From Chloroflexota bacterium (GTDB lineage Bacteria; Chloroflexota; UBA6077), in assembly GCA_023380955.1 (NCBI GenBank), contig JAMCTB010000031.1:1-5077 (forward strand): a stretch of DNA of 5,077 bases, read 5' to 3'. The notes under the pieces are model-generated. The model was not told the origin of the DNA. It searched no databases and saw nothing but the letters and a program-made list of their open reading frames with translations. The position numbers and the translations under genes are program-made. This document shows, one piece after another, positions 1-4,756 of this stretch. Position 1 is the stretch's first letter; every line of letters starts with the position of its first letter.

Positions 1-2
1 TG

Positions 3-965
3 GTGTACCTGGCGCTGCCCGGGATATCGGACTACATAAGCTACCGCGCCCTCGGGCTGGATCCCGCCAGCCACCTCGGCTCGGCCGTGGACTTCTTCCT
101 CCTGGACGTGCCCAAGATATTCGTACTGCTCGGAGGCATCGTCTTCCTGGTGGGCATCCTACGATCCTACTTCAGCCCCGAGCGCACCCGCGCGCTGCTG
201 GGGGGCAAGCGTGAGGGCATTGGCAACGTGCTTGCCGCTTCCCTAGGCATCGTCACCCCCTTCTGCTCCTGCTCGGCGGTGCCCATGTTCCTGGGCTTCG
301 TGGAGTCGGGCATCCCGCTGGGGGTCACCTTCTCCTTCCTGATTTCGTCCCCCATGGTTAACGAGGTCGCGCTGGTGATGCTGCTGGGCATGTTCGGCTG
401 GGAGATCGCCGGCCTCTACATAGGGACGGGCCTGGTGGTCGCTATGGTCGCGGGCGCGGTGATCGGCCGGCTCGGCATGGACGGCTATCTCCAGGATTGG
501 GTCTACCAGGTGCGGATGGGGGATGCCGGCCTGGAGGAGCAGAAGCTCGACTTCCATGGCAGGGTGGACTACGCCCTGGGGCAGGTGCGGGACATCGTGG
601 GCAGGGTGTGGCTCTACGTCCTGATCGGTATCGGGCTGGGGGCGGCGATCCACGGATACGTGCCCGAGAGCCTGCTGGCCGGCTACATGGGCAAGGAGTC
701 CTGGTGGAACGTGCCGGTGGCCGTGATCATCGGCATCCCCCTCTACTCCAACGCGGCGGGGATCATGCCGGTTGTCCAGGCCCTGATGGAGAAGGGGGCA
801 GCACTGGGCACCGTACTGGCCTTCATGATGAGCGTGGTGGCGATCAGCCTGCCAGAGATGCTGATCCTGCGGAAGGTGATGAAGATCCAGTTGATCGCGG
901 TATTCGCTGGAGTCGTGGCGGTGGGCATCATCATCGTCGGCTACATCTTCAATATGGTGATCTGA
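3..965 (+). CDS. Permease of the COG0701 (DUF318/ArsP-like) family, 5' end uncertain
   Basis: Integral membrane permease. The family includes the organoarsenical exporter ArsP and the SO_0444-type metal efflux permeases; the substrate here is not known. The 320 residues from the GTG at 3 show about eight hydrophobic segments (roughly 33-54, 73-100, 105-130, 132-156, 201-218, 236-260, 265-288, 294-318). The diagnostic motif TPFCSCSAVP lies at residues 85-94, with Cys88 and Cys90, followed by SSPMVNEVAL (115-124). A second, Cys-less half (GIPLYSNAAGIMP, 244-256) mirrors the first, as expected for the internally duplicated fold. Length is normal for the family. Only two bases precede the GTG and no ribosome site can be seen, so the true start may lie a few codons outside the window. 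The following gene is a thioredoxin-like protein, a common partner of this permease family. Family assignment is firm; substrate is open. Confidence 0.93.
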   Translation: MYLALPGISDYISYRALGLDPASHLGSAVDFFLLDVPKIFVLLGGIVFLVGILRSYFSPERTRALLGGKREGIGNVLAASLGIVTPFCSCSAVPMFLGFVESGIPLGVTFSFLISSPMVNEVALVMLLGMFGWEIAGLYIGTGLVVAMVAGAVIGRLGMDGYLQDWVYQVRMGDAGLEEQKLDFHGRVDYALGQVRDIVGRVWLYVLIGIGLGAAIHGYVPESLLAGYMGKESWWNVPVAVIIGIPLYSNAAGIMPVVQALMEKGAALGTVLAFMMSVVAISLPEMLILRKVMKIQLIAVFAGVVAVGIIIVGYIFNMVI

Positions 966-969
966 GTCA

Positions 970-1033
970 TTCTGAGTTCTGGGTTCTGGGTTCTGAAAAG
1001 ACCTACTCAGAACCCAGAACCCAGAACTCAGAA
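970..1033. repeat. Perfect 27-bp inverted repeat made of TTCTGRG heptamers
   Basis: The left arm 970-996 consists of TTCTGAG, TTCTGGG, TTCTGGG and TTCTGA in tandem. The right arm 1007-1033 is its exact reverse complement, and the 10-base spacer is AAAGACCTAC. The structure starts 4 bases after the permease stop and ends 9 bases before the Shine-Dalgarno of the thioredoxin gene, so it occupies most of the 90-bp intergenic space. Transcribed, it would form a long 27-bp hairpin. No T run follows, so it is not a standard intrinsic terminator. Tandem heptamers folded into a perfect hairpin suggest a dispersed intergenic repeat (STRR or MITE-like); that is inference from structure. Confidence 0.93.
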
Positions 1034-1041
1034 CACCCAAG

Positions 1042-1049
1042 AAAAGGAG
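1042..1049 (+). promoter_or_regulatory. Shine-Dalgarno of the thioredoxin-like gene
   Basis: AAAAGGAG lies 6 bases before the ATG at 1056. It fixes the start and lies just outside the right arm of the inverted repeat, so the hairpin would leave it accessible. Confidence 0.8.
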
Positions 1050-1055
1050 AAAGAG

Positions 1056-1298
1056 ATGGAGATCAAGATTCTCGGTTCGGGTTGCTCCAACTGCCTGAAA
1101 TTGGAGGCAATGGTCAAGCAGGTAGCGGTGGAGAAGGACATGGAGGCCACCTTCCTGAAGGTGACCGACTACAAGGACATCATGTCCTACGGCATCATGC
1201 ACACCCCCGGTCTGGTGATTAACGGCAAGGTGCTCTCGGCTGGGCGCATCCCCTCCAGGCAGGAGATCGCCACCTGGCTCGAGGCGGCCCAGGGCTAG
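1056..1298 (+). CDS. Small thioredoxin-like CxxC protein (Thioredoxin_3 / redox-active disulfide protein 2 type)
   Basis: Eighty-residue cytoplasmic thioredoxin-fold protein, probably a thiol-disulfide exchanger or thiol/metalloid carrier. Residues 2-6 form the first strand (EIKIL), followed at once by GSGCSNC with the redox pair Cys10-Ser-Asn-Cys13. The cis-proline is at Thr50-Pro51 in MHTPGLVING, and the last strand/helix is 53-78. The short length and immediate N-terminal strand are typical of the Thioredoxin_3 family rather than of ordinary 105-residue thioredoxins. No signal peptide is seen. The gene sits between two membrane exporters: 90 bp after the COG0701 permease and 16 bp before the TauE gene. 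Family members are often linked to COG0701 permeases in arsenic or metal clusters, so a role in delivering or reducing the permease substrate is plausible but inferred. Confidence 0.93.
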   Translation: MEIKILGSGCSNCLKLEAMVKQVAVEKDMEATFLKVTDYKDIMSYGIMHTPGLVINGKVLSAGRIPSRQEIATWLEAAQG

Positions 1299-1314
1299 GA
1301 GTAGAGGCGTAGTC

Positions 1315-2073
1315 ATGGCGACTCTGAGCGTCTACCTGATCGGTGTACCGGTGGTTCTCATCTTCTCGGCCATCCTCTCCATGGCGGGGCTGGGCGCGGC
1401 CTTCCTGTTCGTGCCCTTCTTCTACTGGCTGGGGGTGCCGCTGGAGGTGGCGATGCCGACGGCGCTGCTGCTGAACTTCGTTAGCCTGGCCTTCGCCGCC
1501 GTCGTGTACGTGAGAAGCCACGTCGTGGACTTCCGGGCGGGCCTGCCCATCGCCATAGCGGCGGTGCTGCTCTCCCCTCTGGGCGCTCAGACCACCCGAC
1601 TGGTGGACCAGAAGGTTCTGCTGTGGATGTTCGCCGCCTTCCTGGTCTTCGCGGGCTCCATGATGCTGTTCTACAAGACGAAAACTCGCCCGGCCCGACG
1701 GGGTGCCGGGGTTGCCGCCCTGGGAGCTGGCGTCGGCGCCGTCGCCGGCTTCCTGGGCGGACTTCTCGGGATCGGCGGGGGCAACTTCGTCGTGCCCGTG
1801 CTCAATGGACTGGGCTACGACGCCAAGGTAGCGGCGGGCACCACGGCCTTCGTGGTGGTCTTCTCCTCCCTGGCGGGGTTCCTGGGTCACGTTTCTCTCG
1901 GTGGGATGGACTACACCTTCCTGGTGGTGATGGCCGTGGCCGCCATCGTGGGGGCACTTCTCGGCTCATATCTCATGCGCTACAAGCTGAGCAGCCCCCA
2001 GCTGAAACAGATCATCGGGCTGGTGCTGTACTTTGTGGCGGCCAAGATCGTCTGGGGCCTCGTGATGGGGTGA
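1315..2073 (+). CDS. Sulfite exporter TauE/SafE family protein
   Basis: A 252-residue polytopic membrane protein of the TauE/SafE (COG0730) family, whose characterised members move sulfite, sulfoacetate or related organosulfur anions. Two homologous halves are visible: GLGAAFLFVP (25-34) followed by a Pro-Thr-Ala helix (48-51), and LGIGGGNFVVP (151-161) followed by GTTAFVVVFSSLAG (175-188). A short basic linker (KTKTRPARR, 121-129) separates them, probably on the cytoplasmic side. About eight or nine transmembrane helices are expected. The ATG at 1315 has AGAGG at 1303-1307, 7 bases upstream. The 16-bp gap from the thioredoxin gene implies one transcript. Substrate is not determinable from sequence; sulfur oxyanion or thiol export fits the neighbours. 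Confidence 0.93.
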   Translation: MATLSVYLIGVPVVLIFSAILSMAGLGAAFLFVPFFYWLGVPLEVAMPTALLLNFVSLAFAAVVYVRSHVVDFRAGLPIAIAAVLLSPLGAQTTRLVDQKVLLWMFAAFLVFAGSMMLFYKTKTRPARRGAGVAALGAGVGAVAGFLGGLLGIGGGNFVVPVLNGLGYDAKVAAGTTAFVVVFSSLAGFLGHVSLGGMDYTFLVVMAVAAIVGALLGSYLMRYKLSSPQLKQIIGLVLYFVAAKIVWGLVMG

Positions 2074-2143
2074 CTCGGGCAGATCGAGCAGTCCTGGAAT
2101 CGACGCTACAGAAAACCAATCAACATATTTCTCGAAAGGATCG

Positions 2144-2758
2144 ATGCAGATCATGGATCAGAACGACGAGCTGTTCAAGGTGGGCCTGGCGCTACACGGC
2201 CACAAGTGCCCGGCGATGCCGCTGGGCCTGCGGGCAGGGCTGGCGGCCATGGAGGCGCTGGGAGTCCAGCACGCCCCCGACGGCCAGTTGACCGCCCTCG
2301 TGGAGATCGACCAGAACCACTGCTCCACCTGCTTCGCGGACGGCGTCCAGGTGGCCACCGGATGCACCTTCGGCAAGGGGAACATCAAGAGCCTGGGCTA
2401 CGGCAAGTTCGGGGTCACCCTGATCGATAACAGGACTGGGCGCAGCGTGCGTGCGGTGGCAACGCCCGAGGCGATGCGGAGGAGCCAGCAGTCGGAGTTC
2501 ATCCAGTACCGACGGAAGGGTATGCCGGCCTCCCAGGTCGATCCCAAGCTGGTGGATCCCCTGGTCGAGAGCGTGCTGGCCGATCCCATCGAGAAGCTGG
2601 TGACGGTCGGCCCGATCACGGAGCGGAAGCCGGCGCCGATGCTTCCCCACGCCTTCGACACGGTGACCTGCGCTGAGTGTGGCGAGGTCACGGTGGAGCG
2701 GTACGCCCGCATCAAGGGCGGCAAGATCGTCTGCATCCCCTGCGCGGAGAAGATCTGA
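2144..2758 (+). CDS. FmdE-family protein with C-terminal zinc ribbon
   Basis: A 204-residue soluble protein of the FmdE family, named for subunit E of molybdenum formylmethanofuran dehydrogenase but widespread in bacteria with no defined role. The N-terminal domain carries the hallmark HGHKCPAMPLGLRAG (residues 18-32) and the second Cys cluster CSTC...GC (60, 63, 74) followed by TFGKGNIK (75-82), the presumed metal site. After a linker, a zinc ribbon C176-x2-C179-x17-C197-x2-C200 ends the protein. No formylmethanofuran dehydrogenase catalytic subunit is nearby, so the name does not imply methanogenesis. Start choice is uncertain: GAAAGGA at 2134-2140 is only 3 bases from the ATG at 2144 but 12 from the in-frame ATG at 2153, which would give 201 residues. 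The gap from TauE is 70 bp, on the same strand. Confidence 0.92.
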   Translation: MQIMDQNDELFKVGLALHGHKCPAMPLGLRAGLAAMEALGVQHAPDGQLTALVEIDQNHCSTCFADGVQVATGCTFGKGNIKSLGYGKFGVTLIDNRTGRSVRAVATPEAMRRSQQSEFIQYRRKGMPASQVDPKLVDPLVESVLADPIEKLVTVGPITERKPAPMLPHAFDTVTCAECGEVTVERYARIKGGKIVCIPCAEKI

Positions 2759-2769
2759 AAGGTTGACCC

Positions 2770-2795
2770 GGCGAGGCCCTATGAAGGGCCTCGCC
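2770..2795 (+). terminator. Strong intergenic hairpin, possible terminator lacking a U tract
   Basis: GGCGAGGCCC (2770-2779) is the exact reverse complement of GGGCCTCGCC (2786-2795). A T-A pair (2780/2785) extends the stem to 11 bp and leaves an ATGA tetraloop. It lies 11 bases after the FmdE stop and before the DUF169 ribosome site. The bases after it (AAATCCCC) contain no T run, and none is seen on the other strand, so this could be a factor-assisted terminator, an mRNA 3' end stabiliser or a processing site. The hairpin is certain as sequence; its role is inferred. Confidence 0.6.
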
Positions 2796-2835
2796 AAATC
2801 CCCACAGTGAGGTGGGAGAGGGAGAGCAACGGTCG

Positions 2836-3567
2836 ATGAGTGACTACGCGAGAGCCGAGAGTTTGATCAGAAGCATCGTGGGAATAGAGAGGTCGCCCGT
2901 GGCGGTGCACTTCGTACCGGCTGCGGAGGACCTGCCCAAAGGCTTCGAAGCGCCGCCCAAGAGGCGTTACTGTCAGGTCCTCATGGAGGCTAGCGAGGGG
3001 AAGAAGGTTCTCCTCACGCCCGACACCGCAGCGTGCCCGGCTTCGGCGGCAGCGCTGGGATTCAAACCCCTGCCGGAGACCCTCCGGACCGGCGAGATGC
3101 TGGAAGCTTACGGCATCTTCGCGAGCCGCAAAGCGGGGAAGAACACTATCGACTCCATGCCCAACTTCCCCATGGGCAAGTATCGAGCTGTAGCTGCCTG
3201 TCCCCTGGGGCAGGCACCCTATGAGCCGGACGTCGTGGTTGTGGAGTCCGAACCTGAGCACCTGATGTGGATCGCGCTGGCCTCGATAAGGGAGACGGGC
3301 GGCAGAATGGCTTTCAGCACGGCCATTCTGCAGGCCACCTGCGTGGATGGCACGATGCTGCCCTTCATCAATCAGAAGCTCAACGCATCGATGGGATGCT
3401 ATGGCTGCCGGGAGGCCACGGACATGGCCGAGATGGAGGCGATCCTGGGACTGCCAGGAAAGGACTTGGATATGGTCGTCGCCCAGCTTCAACAGTTATC
3501 CACCAAGGCGATGGGCAGGGTGCGGGGCAAGGCAGTCTACCATGGACTTGTGGGGCGGGCCTCGTAG
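2836..3567 (+). CDS. DUF169 domain-containing protein
   Basis: A 243-residue soluble protein of the DUF169 family, found mainly in anaerobic bacteria and archaea and of unknown biochemical function. The order seen is SPVAVHFVP near the N-terminus (20-28), RYCQVLMEA (44-52), AACPASAAALGF (66-77), AACPLGQAP (120-128), CVDGTMLP (169-176) and the conserved SMGCYGCREATDM (186-198). Six cysteines (46, 67, 122, 169, 188, 191) all lie in or near motifs, which suggests a metal or Fe-S ligand set or redox thiols; that is inference. The ATG at 2836 is preferred over the GTG at 2812 because the purine-rich GGGAGAGGGAGAG (2814-2826) is correctly placed for it and because the family starts close to this point. 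It follows FmdE by 77 bp and precedes an Fe-S protein by 45 bp. Confidence 0.9.
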   Translation: MSDYARAESLIRSIVGIERSPVAVHFVPAAEDLPKGFEAPPKRRYCQVLMEASEGKKVLLTPDTAACPASAAALGFKPLPETLRTGEMLEAYGIFASRKAGKNTIDSMPNFPMGKYRAVAACPLGQAPYEPDVVVVESEPEHLMWIALASIRETGGRMAFSTAILQATCVDGTMLPFINQKLNASMGCYGCREATDMAEMEAILGLPGKDLDMVVAQLQQLSTKAMGRVRGKAVYHGLVGRAS

Positions 3568-3571
3568 GCCC

Positions 3572-3595
3572 ACATCGTGGACGACATCGTCCACG
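3572..3595. repeat. Dyad made of two inverted 12-mers ahead of the Fe-S gene
   Basis: Arms 3576-3584 (CGTGGACGA) and 3587-3595 (TCGTCCACG) are perfect reverse complements around a 2-base centre. The same stretch is also a direct repeat of ACATCGTGGACG and ACATCGTCCACG (3572-3583, 3584-3595). It fills the 45-bp gap between the DUF169 stop and the preferred start of the Fe-S gene, and ends 4 bases before the Shine-Dalgarno. It could be an operator half-site pair or an mRNA hairpin (8 bp with an ACAT loop). Confidence 0.6.
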
Positions 3596-3612
3596 TCTCG
3601 GGAGGTGTCTGG

Positions 3613-4134
3613 GTGCTCCTGACAGGCTATTCGCTGAAGATCATATCGCCCGAGTGTGACCGCGAGGCCATCACGGTGAACGCGGTGGCAGGACTCTTGG
3701 AGGATGTCGGTGCCGTTTTCCCCTACTTGAACAGGGTGCTTAAAGGCGCTCGCTACGACCCAAGGGGACAGTCCCTGGTCTTTCAGCACGACGGTCACCG
3801 CGTCGTGCTCCGGCCTCGCCAGGCCGCGGCGACAAAACTGGAGGACGAGGCGCAGGCCAAAGCCGTCATGGACTGGCTGGTGGACACGGTAAACCAGACC
3901 TGGGAGAACCGGGCCAAGATCGAGCCGGACCACAGAGCCTCTCGCTTGCCAGGTCCGCTGGAGGTGTACCGGTTGCTGCCAGGAGGCAACTGCCGAGCGT
4001 GCGGAGAGCTCACATGTCTGGCTTTTGCCGCGAAGCTGCTCCGCGAAGAGGTGGATCTCACCGCCTGCTCGCCATTGTTCACGGAGCAGCACTTCGGGCG
4101 CCGAGAGAAGCTGCTGGAGTTGCTGGGACAATAG
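3613..4134 (+). CDS. Fe-S protein with C-terminal CdhD/AcsC-type [4Fe-4S] domain
   Basis: A 173-residue soluble protein. The C-terminal part (117-160) reads EVYRLLPGGNCRACGELTCLAFA, with Cys127-x2-Cys130-x4-Cys135-x16-Cys152. This is the four-Cys pattern of the PF04060 'Fe-S cluster' domain, known from the large subunit of the corrinoid iron-sulfur protein of the Wood-Ljungdahl pathway and from several electron-transfer proteins. The N-terminal ~110 residues are an alpha/beta domain that I do not recognise; it has one further cysteine (Cys15). I place the start at the GTG at 3613 because GGGAGGTG (3600-3607) sits 5-6 bases upstream. An upstream in-frame GTG at 3577 would add 12 residues but has no ribosome site and falls inside a DNA dyad. 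No Cdh/Acs subunits are nearby. A role in electron transfer to or from the adjacent DUF169/FmdE proteins is possible but only inferred. Confidence 0.87.
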   Translation: MLLTGYSLKIISPECDREAITVNAVAGLLEDVGAVFPYLNRVLKGARYDPRGQSLVFQHDGHRVVLRPRQAAATKLEDEAQAKAVMDWLVDTVNQTWENRAKIEPDHRASRLPGPLEVYRLLPGGNCRACGELTCLAFAAKLLREEVDLTACSPLFTEQHFGRREKLLELLGQ

Positions 4135-4232
4135 GGTAGAGCTGAGGCGACGCGCCGAAATCCCGCACCGCGAGGAAGACTCGGGCGAGATCGATATTGC
4201 AGAACCAAAGAAGAAAGGGAAGAGGTAAGGAA

Positions 4233-4622
4233 GTGGAGAACAATCAACAGCCAACCGCAGAGCAGGTCTTGAAGATGATGGCCGAGAAGCACGGGCAGGC
4301 GCCCCGGCCTATGGTGCTGATGTCGCGGGTGATCCCGGAGTGGGTGCCACGACAGGCGGCCGAGCAGAAGTTCGTGATGGACCTGCCCCACGTCCCCGCC
4401 AAGTACAAGCAGCTCATTATGATCGCCGCGACGGTCGCCGTGGGCCACGGCGAGTGCACGAAGACCCAGATCATGCTGGCCCAGAAGGCGGGACTGACCA
4501 AGGAAGAGATCGGTGAGGCGATCCTGACGGCCCGCTACGCCCTGGCATCCACGGTGTTCAACACGAGCCTCGATGGACTGGAGTTGCTGGTTGGCGAGGA
4601 GGGCGCGGCCGCCAAGGCCTAA
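4233..4622 (+). CDS. Carboxymuconolactone decarboxylase (AhpD-fold) family protein with altered active site
   Basis: A 129-residue helical protein of the CMD/AhpD-like family. The family signature is at 57-95: KYKQLIMIAATVAVG, then GHGECTKTQIMLAQ, then KAGLTKEEIGEAI, and a C-terminal helix (96-120). In AhpD-type members the active site is C-x2-C-x3-H. Counting back from the conserved A-G (86-87), these positions are His72, Cys75 and Gln79, so one Cys and the proton-relay His are missing and disulfide peroxidase chemistry is unlikely. The GTG at 4233 is chosen because GAGGT (4222-4226) lies 6 bases upstream. A TTG at 4197 would add 12 lysine/arginine-rich residues and has no ribosome site. The gene lies 98 bp after the Fe-S gene and is likely in the same transcript. 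Function is not assigned; a single-Cys redox or ligand-binding role is possible. Confidence 0.88.
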   Translation: MENNQQPTAEQVLKMMAEKHGQAPRPMVLMSRVIPEWVPRQAAEQKFVMDLPHVPAKYKQLIMIAATVAVGHGECTKTQIMLAQKAGLTKEEIGEAILTARYALASTVFNTSLDGLELLVGEEGAAAKA

Positions 4623-4640
4623 ACCAAAGCCGAGGTGAAA

Positions 4641-4692
4641 CCCGCGGGGTCTCGGGGGATCAAGCCGAGACCTCGGAGGTCTCGTCCCGCGG
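4641..4692 (+). promoter_or_regulatory. Mutually exclusive hairpins upstream of the universal stress gene
   Basis: An outer stem pairs CCGCGGG (4642-4648) with CCCGCGG (4686-4692). Inside, CGAGACC (4666-4672) can pair either upstream, GGTCTCGG (4648-4655) with CCGAGACC (4665-4672), or downstream, CGAGACCT (4666-4673) with AGGTCTCG (4677-4684). Both inner stems are perfect 8-bp helices and cannot form together. The structure lies 19 bases after the CMD stop and 64 before the UspA start, within a 134-bp gap. It could end the upstream transcript or act as a switch for the stress gene; the following bases are only moderately T-rich (ATTGATTGTCGCTTCACTTT). The pairings are seen; the role is inferred. 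Confidence 0.6.
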
Positions 4693-4756
4693 ATTGATTG
4701 TCGCTTCACTTTAGTAGGCGAAGCATGAGGACATTGTCCGGAACAGCGAGGGAAAG

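Noticed and set aside
497..1222. Plus-strand 241-codon frame overlapping permease and thioredoxin
   Set aside because: Glycine/arginine-rich low-complexity translation in the wrong frame of two recognised genes, with no family motif.
3..1298. Calling the permease arsP and the locus an arsenic operon
   Set aside because: The PFCSCS motif and the thioredoxin neighbour fit the broader COG0701 family, which has several substrates; no ArsR, ArsM or ArsC gene is seen here.
243..1316. Long minus-strand open frame of 357 codons across permease, repeat and thioredoxin
   Set aside because: It is antisense to two clear family genes, rich in His/Asp/Arg as expected for a shadow of GC-rich coding DNA, and runs through the inverted repeat.
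2101..2143. AT-rich patch with CATATT (2124-2129) as a promoter for the FmdE gene
   Set aside because: No matching -35 hexamer at a suitable distance; too weak to call.
2144..4134. Methanogenesis or Wood-Ljungdahl locus, based on FmdE and the CdhD-like Fe-S domain
   Set aside because: No catalytic subunit of either pathway is present, and both domains are widely found alone in bacteria.
3795..4709. Minus-strand 304-codon frame opposite the Fe-S and CMD genes
   Set aside because: Antisense to two recognised genes, and its translation is low-complexity Arg/Leu/Ser/His-rich with no domain.
4694..4714. TTGATT (4694-4699) with TTTAGT (4709-4714) as a promoter for the UspA gene
   Set aside because: The spacing is only 9 bases, far too short for a sigma-70-type promoter.
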